Assembly (NCBI GenBank): GCA_025451775.1
Contig: JANWJU010000092.1
Span: 1 to 43,936, forward strand
Source of the DNA: Terriglobales bacterium
GTDB taxonomy: Bacteria; Acidobacteriota; Terriglobia; Terriglobales; SCQP01
Direction of reading: 5' to 3'
Length of the DNA: 43,936 bases
In this document: positions 17,950-25,783 of the stretch, piece after piece
How positions within the stretch are numbered: the first letter of the stretch is position 1
Layout: every line of letters starts with the position of its first letter
Notes under the pieces: generated by a model
The model's input: the letters and a program-made list of their open reading frames with translations, nothing else
Databases searched by the model: none
What the model was told of the DNA's origin: nothing
Position numbers and translations under genes: made by a program

Positions 17950-19701
17950 TCAGGGCCGCCGCGCCGCCTTCAGCACCACCACGGTGCGGTCGTCGGTCGC
18001 CGCCAGGCCCGCGCCGAAACGTTCGACGTCGTCGAAAATCGCCGCCGCCATCGCCTCCGGCCCGGCCTCGCGGCAACCGCGCAGCAGATGTTCCAGCCGC
18101 GTCCGGCCATACTCCTCGCCGTCGGCATTCATGAATTCGGTGATGCCATCGCTCACGAATACCACCGCGTCGCCCGGCTCCGGGCGCAGCGTGATCTCCT
18201 CGTAGCGGGAGCCGTCCAGCATGCCCAGCGGCACGCCCGCGGCGGGGACGATGCGGCAGCCGGCGGCGGTGACGTGGATGGGGTAGGGAAGTCCCGAGTT
18301 GGCGATGTGCAACTGCCCGCTGCGCTCCGACCAGAGGGCGTAGATCAGCGTCATGAACTGCGACTCGACCCGCCTCTCCAACAAGATTTGATTGACCGCG
18401 GCCAGCATCTCCGCCGGGCGGGGCTGGTGCGCTGCCTGGGTGCGCAGGATGCCGCTGACCACCGCGCCATAGAGCGCCGCGCCCGCGCCCTTGCCGGAAA
18501 CGTCGCCGACGGCAATGGCGGTGCGCTGCTGCTTATAGGAGATGAAGTCGTAAAGGTCGCCGCCCAACTGCCGCGCCGGCACCGAGCGCGCCGCGATCCG
18601 CAAGCTGGGCAGCTCCGGGCAGCGCGCTGGCAGCAGATGCCGCTGAATCTCCTGCGCCATGCGCAGATCCCGCTCCATGTGCCGCTCCGCCCGCGACACC
18701 TGCTGGTAGAGCCGGGCGTTGACCACCGCCACCGCCATCTGCGCCGCCAGCGTGCTCATGGTGCGGGCGTGGCGCTCGGTGTAGTAGCCCTTTTTGGCGT
18801 GTTCGAGGTCGAGCACGCCCAGCACCTGGTCCTGGTAGACCAGTGGGACCGCCAACTCACTGCGCACTTCCGGGTTCACCATGATGTAGCGCGGGTCGTT
18901 GCGCACATCCTTGACGATCACCGCCTGCCGCGCCGCCAGCGCCGCCCCGGCGATGCCCTTGCCCACCGGAATATCGTGCTTGATGTTGACATTCTCACCG
19001 AGCTTCACCGACATCCGGTGCTCCAGCTTGTCCCCGGCCGCGTTGACCATCAGCACGCTGAATAATTGATAATCGATCACGCGCCGCACCATCTCGGCGG
19101 TGCGCGTGAGCAGGTCGTCGACCGAGAGGATCGAGGTCATCTCGCGGCTGATGCCGTTGAGCAGTTCCAGCGTCTTTTCCCGCTGCACAGCGCTGCGGTA
19201 GAGCTTGGCGTTCTCAATCGCGCTGGCGATGCGGCTGGCCACCAGCACCAGCGCGTGCACATGGGCATCGCTGAAGGCGTTGACCTCGGGCGCCTGGATA
19301 TCGATGACGCCAATGGCCTGGTTCTTCCACAGGATGGGCACCGCCAACTCGCTCCGTACCCCCTCCAACGCGGCGATGTAATGCGGATGCTGGCGCACAT
19401 CGTTGACCCGCTGCGGCTGTTGGGTGGACGCGGCGCGGCCGGTGATGCCCTGGCCCACCTTGACCCGGACCCGGTCCACCACCTCCGGCAGGTGGCCTAC
19501 GGCCAGGTGGATGCGCAGCTCCTGGGTACGTTCGTTGACCAATAAAATGGCAAAAATCTCGAAGTGCACGACCCGCCGCACCAGTTCCGCCACCCGGTGC
19601 AGCACCTGCTCCAGATCGAGCGTGCCGTTGGCCAAATCGCTGACCTCGAGCATGAAGCTCGTGAGGTCGGGAGCGGCGGCGGCAATGGGCTCGGCTGCCA
19701 T
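17950..19701 (-). CDS. GAF-GAF-PP2C (SpoIIE/RsbU-type) serine phosphatase
   Basis: The 583-residue cytoplasmic protein has two GAF sensor domains (about 30-180 and 200-345), each with the RSELAVPI/L pattern typical of GAF folds. A short helical linker (RAERHMERDLRMAQEIQRHLL, about 355-375) joins them to a C-terminal PP2C/SpoIIE phosphatase domain. That domain has metal-binding GGDLYDF, GDVSGKGAGAALYGA, and VSDGITEFMN. RsbU-type phosphatases dephosphorylate anti-anti-sigma factors and so release alternative sigma factors; no such partner is in the window. The GAF ligand is unknown. The start ATG at 19701 lacks a strong ribosome site, and a TATGAT at 19712-19707 is very close to it. It lies upstream of lysA on the same strand. 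Confidence 0.88.
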   Translation of the reverse strand: MAAEPIAAAAPDLTSFMLEVSDLANGTLDLEQVLHRVAELVRRVVHFEIFAILLVNERTQELRIHLAVGHLPEVVDRVRVKVGQGITGRAASTQQPQRVNDVRQHPHYIAALEGVRSELAVPILWKNQAIGVIDIQAPEVNAFSDAHVHALVLVASRIASAIENAKLYRSAVQREKTLELLNGISREMTSILSVDDLLTRTAEMVRRVIDYQLFSVLMVNAAGDKLEHRMSVKLGENVNIKHDIPVGKGIAGAALAARQAVIVKDVRNDPRYIMVNPEVRSELAVPLVYQDQVLGVLDLEHAKKGYYTERHARTMSTLAAQMAVAVVNARLYQQVSRAERHMERDLRMAQEIQRHLLPARCPELPSLRIAARSVPARQLGGDLYDFISYKQQRTAIAVGDVSGKGAGAALYGAVVSGILRTQAAHQPRPAEMLAAVNQILLERRVESQFMTLIYALWSERSGQLHIANSGLPYPIHVTAAGCRIVPAAGVPLGMLDGSRYEEITLRPEPGDAVVFVSDGITEFMNADGEEYGRTRLEHLLRGCREAGPEAMAAAIFDDVERFGAGLAATDDRTVVVLKAARRP

Positions 19702-19738
19702 GTGGCATCATATCAAACGCGCGCCCCCGCTGCCGCCG

Positions 19739-19795
19739 CGCCGACCCGCGCATCCCCAGCGGTGTCGGCCACGCCGACCCGCGCATCCCCAGCGG
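19739..19795. repeat. Two tandem copies of a 24-bp repeat (33-bp period)
   Basis: A 24-bp sequence beginning CGCCGACCCGCGCATCCCCA occurs at 19739-19762 and again, identical, at 19772-19795, separated by TGTCGGCCA. It sits in the intergenic gap between the phosphatase start and the IS3 element. No hairpin or gene is obvious in it. It may be part of a dispersed GC-rich repeat family of the genome. Confidence 0.8.
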
Positions 19796-19845
19796 CGGAG
19801 TCAAGGTAGACCAGCGTGGCAGCTTGGACGCGCCCCGGTGCAAGC

Positions 19846-20700
19846 TTAAGACGGCGGTGCCGCCCCCGCAGAAGCGGCCTCGTCGGGCGTGCGCCCGCCC
19901 AAGGCCATGTGCGGCCGGTGATGGTTGTAGTCATCGCGCCAGTTGGCCACGATGCGCCGGGCGTCGGCGAGTCCCAGAAACCAGTGCTGATTCAAGCACT
20001 CGTCCGGCAGCTTCCTGTTGAAGCTCTCGATGTAGCCGTTCTGCGACGGCTTGCCGGGCTGGATGAAGTCCGGCTTGACGCCGTTCTCGTAGGCCCATCG
20101 ATCCAGCGCCCGGCCGACGAACTCAGGGCCATTGTCGGTGCGAATCAATGCGGGCTTACCCCGTTCCCGCACCAGCCGATCCACCACCCGCACCACGCGC
20201 GTGCCTGGCAGCGAGGTGTCGAGCTCGATGGCCAGGCATTGCCGACTGTAATCGTCAACCACCGTCAACATGCGCATCACCCTTCCGTCCGCCAGCGTGT
20301 CGCGAACAATATCCATCGACCAGTGTTGGTTGGGCGCCGTCGGCCGCGCCAGCGGCTGCCGAATCCGCGCCGGGTACCGTTTCGCTTGCGCCGGCGCAGC
20401 GCCAGGCCCTCCTGCCGATACCGGCGCAGCACGCGCTTGTGATTCACCCTCCATCCCTCGCGGCGCAACAGCAGATGCAGTCGCTCATAGCCGAACCGCC
20501 GCCGCTCCGCCGCCAGCTCCAGCAAGCGCTCCTTCAGCCCCGGCGCCGCTTCTGCCTTCGCCCGGTAGCGTTGACTCGATCGATGGACCGGGATCACCCG
20601 GCAGGCCCTCCGCTCACTCAACTCCAACTGCTCGGCGAGCAGCCTCACGGCTGCCCGCCGGGCTTCGGGCCTCAAAAAGTTTTTGACAGCACCAGCCAAA
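19846..20700 (-). pseudogene. IS3 transposase OrfB (DDE integrase), frameshifted
   Basis: The N-terminal half reads LSERRACRVIPVHRSSQRY and ERRRFGYERLHLLLRREGW, the HTH_21 region of IS3 OrfB. The C-terminal half, in another frame, has the rve catalytic core: HWSMDIV with the first Asp, IRTDNGPEF with the second Asp, and NGYIESFNRKLPDECLN with the catalytic Glu. It ends with DYNHHRPHMALGGRTP. The switch between frames occurs near 20377-20390 and looks like loss of one base, because the protein would read straight through if one nucleotide were added. In an intact element OrfB is made by -1 frameshifting from orfA; the AAAAAC run near 20677 could serve that purpose. Sequencing error is an alternative for the break. 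Confidence 0.78.
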
Positions 20701-20937
20701 GTCCTTTCACATCCAGCATCAGCTCGGCTACCAGGTGCTTCAACTCGCGGTTCTCTTCTTCCAGGTGACGAAGCCGTTTCGCCTCGCTCACCTTCAGGCC
20801 GCCGTACTTTGCCTTCCAGCGGTACAGCGTCTGCTTCCTCACGCCGGGCCGACGGCAGGCCTCTTTCGGCTTGCCGCCGGCCTCGACCTCCTTCAACACA
20901 CCGATGATCTGTTCCTCGGTAAAACTTGCGCATCGTG
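20672..20937 (-). pseudogene. IS3 transposase OrfA, probably frameshifted at its start
   Basis: The frame encodes a helix-turn-helix protein: FTEEQIIGVLKEVEAGGKP, VRKQTLYRWKAKYGGLKVSE, then a leucine-zipper-like RLRHLEEENRELKHLVAEL. Homology begins upstream of the first in-frame ATG (20899). The expected start, ATGCGCAAG at 20935, is out of frame by one base because the following T run has four Ts where three would give MRKFTEEQI. OrfA normally binds the IS ends and, fused to OrfB, makes the transposase. Confidence 0.7.
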
Positions 20938-21173
20938 GGCCCTCCTCATGGGCAGGAACTCACATTATCCCTGGACCGGTTTTCAGGGAGGAGGTCAATC
21001 CCCATTGCCGACCCCACGGTCAGAACGATCGTTTTACCGGTCCAGACCGCTCAATGTGCGCGTTGGCCTGTACGCGACAGGTGACATTTGCTCAAGGCAG
21101 ACCAAGCCATCGCCAGTCATGCGCGGCCCCGACGGCACGGAATCTGAGTTGCTTAAGCCCGGAAAAGACTACT

Positions 21174-21596
21174 TCATTCCTGATTGTTGAGTTCGCTTTC
21201 GATAACCTTTGCCAAATCCTGATGATCAATTTGGAAGATGATCGAGAGTGCGTCTGCTGGTCCTCGCGCCAGAATGTATGTTGCGGCTACGTCCACGCGC
21301 TTGTTCTCGAACGGATCTCGGAGCTTCATCCTCCATACCACCCTCGCCAGCAAGTATTTAGAATCCAGAGTGCTCGCGTCCACGGTCTGAAGTTCCGTCC
21401 CAGAAACGCCCATCGAAGAAGAGCGCGCCTTCATCTTGGGGAGGACTCTGAGGAAATCCTCTTTCTTGACCGCCTGGACGCCATCCGGTCCGCCGAACAT
21501 GAATGTGTCTGCGTACAGCGCGCCGATCGCGGCAACGTTAGAGCCAGAATTTGCCCTCTCATACTCCACGAAGAAATCCCTTGCCGGTTGATTCAT
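21174..21596 (-). CDS. NTF2-like/SnoaL-like (DUF4440-type) protein
   Basis: The 140-residue product has the NTF2-like layout: an N-terminal helix ARDFFVEYERANSGSNVAAIGALYADTFMF in two parts, a GPDGVQAVKKEDFLRVLPKM helix, then beta strands VDVAATYILARG and LSIIFQIDHQDLAKVI. Such cone-shaped proteins bind small ligands or catalyse isomerisation or detoxification; the substrate cannot be told. GGAGG lies five bases before the ATG at 21596, deciding between this and an ATG at 21620. Base composition is visibly less GC-rich than the flanking chromosome. It lies between two IS remnants and may be a passenger gene. Confidence 0.7.
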   Translation of the reverse strand: MNQPARDFFVEYERANSGSNVAAIGALYADTFMFGGPDGVQAVKKEDFLRVLPKMKARSSSMGVSGTELQTVDASTLDSKYLLARVVWRMKLRDPFENKRVDVAATYILARGPADALSIIFQIDHQDLAKVIESELNNQE

Positions 21597-21767
21597 GTGA
21601 TCCTCCCTTTTGATGTTCATCCGCCCGGTACACTCCGCCTTTGGGGTTTCGCATTGCGCAAAGGAATGTAATGCTGGCTGACAGTCAGGATCCCGGTGAC
21701 AACTGCTCGGGGCGCTGGGGCGCTCGGACCCCGCCAGCGGCGCGGGATTTCACGCCTCTGCCCGAGA

Positions 21768-22052
21768 TCAGGCGGACTCCGCCAGCAGCTTGCGCATGCG
21801 GACCAGATTGTATGCCGCCGCCGCGAAGGTGAAGGCCCACTGCACCCGCTCCCGGCCTCGGTATCTCGTCTTGCGCGGCAGCGCCACCGTTTTCATCCAC
21901 CCGAACACCGCCTCGATCCGCCGGCGCTTCTTCTGGCTGATGCCGTAGCCAACCTGCTGCGCTCTGGGCGCCGGAATGGTGCTCCCCAGGCGCTTGCGCG
22001 CCGCGTGCGCCTGGGCGTTCGCCTTCCGGCATTCGGATTCGACCGATGAACC
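21768..22052 (-). pseudogene. C-terminal fragment of an IS5-type transposase
   Basis: The minus strand reads, in one frame, about 95 residues ending at the TGA at 21770. Key phrases are ECRKANAQAHAARKRLGS, YGISQKKRRRIEAVFGWMK, RKTRYRGRERVQWAFTFAA and AAAYNLVRMRKLLAESA. The spaced R-E-FGW pattern and the YNLVRMRKLLA tail are typical of IS5/IS1182-type DDE transposases. The N-terminal two thirds and the element ends are missing, and the 5' side stops near 22052, so it is a dead fragment. The next 150 nt to 22202 show no gene. Confidence 0.75.
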
Positions 22053-22202
22053 TCATTGTTACGAAAAGCACCCTGACACCTCCACGTTCCGGTGAATTGA
22101 AAGCCGTTTGCCGGCAGAGGAGCGAGTGCTTTTGAAATGTGTGCGGATAGAGGTCGTGCGCACAAAGCAGCAAAGATCATTTAATCCCTCCGTCGTGTTA
22201 CC

Positions 22203-22658
22203 TCAGGACTCGTTCAGCGCGTTCGCCTTCGCGGGCGCGGCATGATTTGCCCGGCGCAACAGGCCGACAGCTAAAGTCACCCCACAAGCAAGCATTGATA
22301 GGTGGAAACCAACCTCAATAAAGAGCAGCCCTTGCATGTTGAGGCCATTGTGCATGTGCAGATTGTCGTGCATCCACCAGTTCCCAATAAACCAACAAAG
22401 AGTGATAAATAACAGTTTGTTTAGCCACGGCACACCGAGATTGAGGACCCTGATCGCAGGCCATCCAAATGCAGCGAACGCTACCGCAAAACCGAAGGCA
22501 AGCGCCTCAATCGCTGAGAGAGCAATATAGCCGGGCAAAAGATTTGCCGGTGGCATCGGCACGTCGGGGCCCATTGGCCAAATCCGTGGCCCAGTGAAAA
22601 AGGCCACAAGGCCTATCGCAATGGTTAAGAGCAATATGCGGGTTGTTCTTCCGGTCAT
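22203..22658 (-). CDS. Four-TM membrane protein of unknown function
   Basis: The 151-residue product has four hydrophobic segments: ILLLTIAIGLVAFFTG near the N-terminus, a segment around ALAFGFAVAFAAFGW, LLFITLCWFIGNWW, and LSMLACGVTLAVGLL. A His-rich MHDNLHMHNGLNMQ stretch (about 95-109) between the third and fourth could bind a metal. GGAGG lies eight bases before the ATG at 22658. It follows the next membrane protein gene by 38 nt on the same strand, so the two are probably co-transcribed. I do not recognise a named family. Composition is lower in GC than the chromosome around it. Confidence 0.65.
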   Translation of the reverse strand: MTGRTTRILLLTIAIGLVAFFTGPRIWPMGPDVPMPPANLLPGYIALSAIEALAFGFAVAFAAFGWPAIRVLNLGVPWLNKLLFITLCWFIGNWWMHDNLHMHNGLNMQGLLFIEVGFHLSMLACGVTLAVGLLRRANHAAPAKANALNES

Positions 22659-22696
22659 CTCATTGTCCTCCAGCGGGTAAATCCTTGCCAACATTG

Positions 22697-23368
22697 TTAT
22701 GCCTTCTCTGAATCGAGTTCTACAATTCGTCGACTGCGGACCAGGAGTGAAAAGGCAGCTGCCAGCCACCACAGCGCCTGAATGCTCCCAAGTGACGTCA
22801 CGGATGCCGGTAAAGCCAGAGTAAGCAACGAGGCCATTCCAACGAGGCCGAACGTTGCACCAAGCCCAAGTGCGAGGTAACCCAGAACTCGCGGGATAAT
22901 CGTGGAATTGATCAGGACTATTCCAAGTGGCAGGAAAAGCGCGGGCGCAGACACGATGAAGTAGAGATGTTGAACTGAACTGATCAGTCTGATTCCGATT
23001 TCCATCATCGCGGAGGGACTCGTGAATAGCGCGCAGATGTAGAATGTGACCTCGACTAGGTTGACGGTCATGAGCGTAGTCGCACCGAAGAAGGTCATCC
23101 ATCCCGAGATGCTTCGATCCGCACCGCAGAGATGGATAAGTGCAAATGCAAACAAGACGACAAAGATCGGACCCACCGCCTGGAGCCAGGCACCCCATAG
23201 GACCGAGTTGTATGATTGTGCGACAAATCTCGCGAGGTCGGGACCTGACGATCCTGGCGGAGGCCCGACGTTGATGGAGAAAGAGACGATGAGCATCAGA
23301 ACTCCCAGAATCCCGCTGAGGGCGCTAAAGATGCTGCAAGACCGCTTCGTCTTTACATTGGGAGTCAT
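22697..23368 (-). CDS. Multi-spanning membrane protein of unknown function
   Basis: The 223-residue product has about seven hydrophobic segments, starting SALSGILGVLMLIVSFSI and ending ALWWLAAAFSLLV before a charged tail. The layout resembles DUF4386-type proteins, but the match is too weak to name. AGGAAGGAAT precedes the ATG at 23368. It lies 79 nt after the secreted-protein gene and 38 nt before the four-TM gene on the same strand, forming a likely three-gene operon controlled by the PadR site upstream. Confidence 0.65.
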   Translation of the reverse strand: MTPNVKTKRSCSIFSALSGILGVLMLIVSFSINVGPPPGSSGPDLARFVAQSYNSVLWGAWLQAVGPIFVVLFAFALIHLCGADRSISGWMTFFGATTLMTVNLVEVTFYICALFTSPSAMMEIGIRLISSVQHLYFIVSAPALFLPLGIVLINSTIIPRVLGYLALGLGATFGLVGMASLLTLALPASVTSLGSIQALWWLAAAFSLLVRSRRIVELDSEKA

Positions 23369-23447
23369 ATTCCTTCCTCTCAACTTCCTGCTGCCAAGGG
23401 AACCAACCTGGGGAGCGAGTGAATAGCCGGCTCGACTCAGCAAGCGT

Positions 23448-24263
23448 TTATCGCTCTGGTTTGCCGTCGCCTGGTGTCCGCCTGCGAAATGCCCGCTTGA
23501 GTTCCGGACTGAATTCCCGAATCACGTACACCGCCGAGGTAACGCCCACCGCAATGATCGCTCGCCGAACGCCATATCCGGTGGCCGTGTACTTCGCTGG
23601 ATACCACCCCGTCATGAGCATGGGTCCGGAGTAGATTCCGGCCAGGCCAGAAACATCAGGATAGAGATGTCCGTTATCCCCATAGGTGAAAAACGTTCTT
23701 CCCACGGCGTGGAGAGTGCGCGGAAATGCTCCTCGGCACGAACAGTGAAAATACCGCGTGTCCTGATGAAGAGCAGCAGCCAAAGAAGAATGAACGGTTC
23801 CGCCGATTGTAAAGGTGGCAAATTCCGAGCCGACGTGTTCGGATAAGCCAGTCATCCCCGGATCCCAACGGGGAACGTCTCCCAAGTCGTCTCCTAAGCC
23901 TGTAAATAACGCCTGGAAGAATGCTCCATACGATTCGAAATTCTGGCGCTCGTAATCCTGCCAACGTTCTTCTCTTGTCATGGGAGAGTATGAAAACGCC
24001 TGGGGGGTAGCTCGCGCTGGAACTCGTGCCGGCTGGGCAGGCGCTAAGGAGGGCGAGAGGTTTGGCAGAGACGACCCCTCCCGCTGCGCGAGGCATGAAT
24101 TCCAGTGCGCCAGATCGGCCTCAAGAAGCGGGGCGCAGGCAACGCGCCGCTGTGCAGACGCGGAACTCGCAGCCAAAAACATGATCCAGAAGATCAGACA
24201 ACACCCACCGAGTCTGGACCAAATCAGTTTCCACGTTGGAAACTTAGCAATTTTGCCGTTCAT
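23448..24263 (-). CDS. Secreted protein of unknown function, first gene of the PadR-linked operon
   Basis: The 271-residue product has a signal peptide (hydrophobic LGGCCLIFWIMFLAASSASA, about 18-37), a Pro/Ala-rich linker, and a globular region with AAALHQDTRYFH, HAVGRTFFTYGDNGHLYPD and AVYVIREFSPELKRAF. It resembles a family of exported proteins common in Acidobacteria in which an HQDxRY motif is followed by a short conserved helix; no function is known to me. The start at 24263 has GGAGG seven bases upstream. It is divergent from padR, and the palindromes at 24303-24359 lie just upstream, so PadR probably controls it. Confidence 0.68.
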   Translation of the reverse strand: MNGKIAKFPTWKLIWSRLGGCCLIFWIMFLAASSASAQRRVACAPLLEADLAHWNSCLAQREGSSLPNLSPSLAPAQPARVPARATPQAFSYSPMTREERWQDYERQNFESYGAFFQALFTGLGDDLGDVPRWDPGMTGLSEHVGSEFATFTIGGTVHSSLAAALHQDTRYFHCSCRGAFPRTLHAVGRTFFTYGDNGHLYPDVSGLAGIYSGPMLMTGWYPAKYTATGYGVRRAIIAVGVTSAVYVIREFSPELKRAFRRRTPGDGKPER

Positions 24264-24302
24264 GGCATAACCTCCATCGTGGCGCCGTCTGGCGCCGCCG
24301 CA

Positions 24303-24359
24303 TGTAGCGAATCGGTATATCGAATCGATATAACGCCCACTTTATATCGAATCGATATA
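24303..24359. promoter_or_regulatory. Three phased palindromic operators in the padR intergenic region
   Basis: The 17-bp palindrome TATATCGAATCGATATA occurs perfectly at 24316-24332 and 24343-24359. A degenerate copy (14 of 17 positions) lies at 24303-24319. Centres are 13 and 27 bp apart. TATAAA -10-like hexamers overlap the sites on both strands (24356-24361 plus, 24346-24341 minus). The design fits PadR-type repression of both divergent genes. Confidence 0.75.
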
Positions 24360-24442
24360 AAATGCAAGAAGAGATGCGAAAAAGAGCTCTTCGGGTGCGG
24401 TCAATGAGGATCCCCTGCGGGCGTGAACGGAAATGGGGGGGG

Positions 24443-25063
24443 ATGTACGAGCTGTTTTTATTGGGAAAGCTAATTGAGAGGCCGTGGCATGGGTACGAAT
24501 TTCATCAGGTACTCAACTCGGTTGTAGGCCCGGCTCGCCAGGTGAGTTGGGGCACGATTTATCCGCTGTTGCAAAGACTGGAAAGAGCCGGTCTGATTCA
24601 AAGGCTGTCTGACCCATCCGACAAGGATGATGGGCGGGGTCGCCAGCGATACACAATCACGCAGAACGGAAAGCAGAAATTTCTGCAGCTAATGAGATCG
24701 GAATCCAAAAACGACCCAAACTACCGGGAAACGTTCAGGATTAAACTCGGCAACTTCAGTCGTGTCGACATCGAGACCCGACGCGGAATCATTGCCCGCT
24801 ACCTCGACCGGCTCTCTTCAATTTCGAGTCATACGAAGGCCATGTCCGAATTGGTGTCCAAGATCCCGGAGATGAACGAATTAGAGCGACGGAACGTTCT
24901 GCTCGCTCTGGCCCATGATCGCTTCCTAGCGGAATCAGAGGTCAAATGGGTTCGAGGTTCCCTCCTCCCCGAATCAGGTCCAATCATAAGGCGAGAGTTG
25001 CCGGGTTGTGCTCCGTTGGGAGCGGGTTCAAAGCATGCGGCGGCGGGGCGTAGGGAGCCGTAG
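24443..25063 (+). CDS. PadR-family transcriptional regulator
   Basis: PadR proteins are dimeric winged-helix repressors. The 206-residue product begins MYELFLLGKLIERPWHGYEF, the family N-terminus, followed by the recognition region SWGTIYPLLQRLERAGLI and a wing with GRGRQRYTITQNGKQKF. The long C-terminal helical domain (about 90-180) is of the larger PadR subtype. The ATG at 24443 is preferred, with a G-rich site upstream; ATGs at 24404 and 24362 would add poorly conserved residues. The last 20 or so residues (from about 25003) read into the inverted repeat that follows, so the native C-terminus may have been altered. The ligand is unknown. Confidence 0.82.
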   Translation: MYELFLLGKLIERPWHGYEFHQVLNSVVGPARQVSWGTIYPLLQRLERAGLIQRLSDPSDKDDGRGRQRYTITQNGKQKFLQLMRSESKNDPNYRETFRIKLGNFSRVDIETRRGIIARYLDRLSSISSHTKAMSELVSKIPEMNELERRNVLLALAHDRFLAESEVKWVRGSLLPESGPIIRRELPGCAPLGAGSKHAAAGRREP

Positions 25064-25085
25064 GCGACCGGAGCCCCGCCGCCGC
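25037..25085. repeat. Long GC-rich inverted repeat at the 3' end of padR
   Basis: Perfect 13-bp arms GCGGCGGCGGGGC (25037-25049) and its complement (25073-25085) enclose a 23-nt loop that contains the padR stop codon. It could be a REP-like dispersed element or a strong terminator. It abuts the IS3 fragment that begins at about 25084. Confidence 0.7.
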
Positions 25086-25207
25086 CGAGGCGGCCTCGTC
25101 GGGCGTGCGCCCGCCCAAGGCCGTGTGCGGCCGGTGGTGATTGTAGTCAGCGCGCCAGTCGGCCACGATTCGCTTGGCGTCAACGAGCCCCAGGAAGCAG
25201 TGCGCGC
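25084..25207 (-). mobile_element. Fragment of an IS3 transposase gene (OrfB C-terminus)
   Basis: The minus strand encodes CFLGLVDAKRIVADWRADYN followed by HHRPHTALGGRTPDEAAS, the last 40 or so residues of IS3 OrfB. It aligns over about 120 bp with the copy ending at 19846 but with many substitutions, so it is an older or different insertion in the same orientation. Homology stops near 25207. The 125 nt from 25208 to 25331 hold no gene that I can see. Confidence 0.8.
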
Positions 25208-25331
25208 TTAATGGGCGGATGGTTGGCTCTCTCGGCATTGATGAAGCGCGATGCTTGAGCCGGTGTGTTCAAGCGGTCGATGCCCCCCTCCGGCTCCGCT
25301 TGAGCGAGTGATGCTCACAGTGCGAGCATTA

Positions 25332-25363
25332 CGGGAGCGACCCAGCGAAAAGTGGCGGGCCAC
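25332..25363 (+). repeat. Dispersed 32-bp repeat, copy 1
   Basis: The 32-bp sequence starting CGGGAGCGACCCAGCGAAAA matches 27642-27673 at 28 of 32 positions. Its last 12 bases form a small GTGG/CCAC hairpin. It lies just after the EVE gene stop (minus strand, stop at 25366), where it may act as a terminator or REP-type element. Confidence 0.75.
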
Positions 25364-25365
25364 GG

Positions 25366-25746
25366 TCAACGTTGAAACCATTCCCACTGCGCCGCGGTCA
25401 AGGGCACCACGGAAAGACGTCCAATCTTCAGCAAGGGGGAAGCGGCGAAGATCTTCTGGGCCCTGATCTCAGCCAAAGTCTTTGGATGTTTCAGCCGTGG
25501 CCCGGCCTTGACCTGGACGATCGGCACCTTGGGATCGGACGCGTCCACGGCGAGCACGGTCCCGGTGCCCACGGCGGTCCGCTCGCCACCAGTGTGGTAG
25601 AAGATCCACTGCGCGCCGGCTTGCATTTCGCGCAGGTTTTTCACCGCCGCCGGGGCCGTCACCCCATCCCACACCGTCTGTTGATCGCGGAGGAAATCGT
25701 CGAATGAATATACGTCCGGCTCGGACTTGAAGAGATAGTAGGCCAT
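25366..25746 (-). CDS. EVE-domain protein
   Basis: The 126-residue protein is a single EVE domain: the N-terminal YYLFKSEPDVYSFDDFLRD, WDGVTAPAAVKNLREMQAG, then WIFYHTGGERTAVGTGTVL and a C-terminal LLKIGRLSVVPLTAAQW. The PUA-like EVE fold binds modified bases in DNA or RNA, and it also occurs in defence systems, but this stand-alone short form is a common housekeeping type. Here it lies between the IS fragment and a TetR gene, with no nuclease or helicase neighbours. The start at 25746 is the family start. Confidence 0.87.
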   Translation of the reverse strand: MAYYLFKSEPDVYSFDDFLRDQQTVWDGVTAPAAVKNLREMQAGAQWIFYHTGGERTAVGTGTVLAVDASDPKVPIVQVKAGPRLKHPKTLAEIRAQKIFAASPLLKIGRLSVVPLTAAQWEWFQR

Positions 25747-25783
25747 GGCGTGCGCAAATCCCCGTAATCCTGCATTCAGCGTG

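Larger units (their letters stand above)
19846..20997 (-). mobile_element. IS3-family insertion sequence, degenerate
   Basis: The element holds orfA and orfB of an IS3-family (IS407/IS3-like group) transposase on the minus strand. Its left end at 20997 begins TGACCTCCTCCCTGAAAACC, an IS3-type terminal sequence starting TGA. No matching inverted end is seen beyond the orfB stop at 19846, so the right end is lost or diverged. Both reading frames carry apparent single-base frameshifts, so the copy is probably inactive. A second, diverged fragment of a related element lies at 25084-25207. Confidence 0.8.

Noticed and set aside
19739-19795. CRISPR-like array
   Set aside because: Only two repeats, a nine-base spacer and no cas genes; spacing is too short for CRISPR.
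20998-21173. Possible gene remnant between the IS3 end and the NTF2-like gene
   Set aside because: Short open frames exist but none matches a family or has a ribosome site; a small AACGATCGTT palindrome is the only feature.
25366-25746. EVE protein as part of a defence island
   Set aside because: No nuclease, helicase or methyltransferase neighbours; it lies near IS fragments and regulators, so a defence role is not supported.
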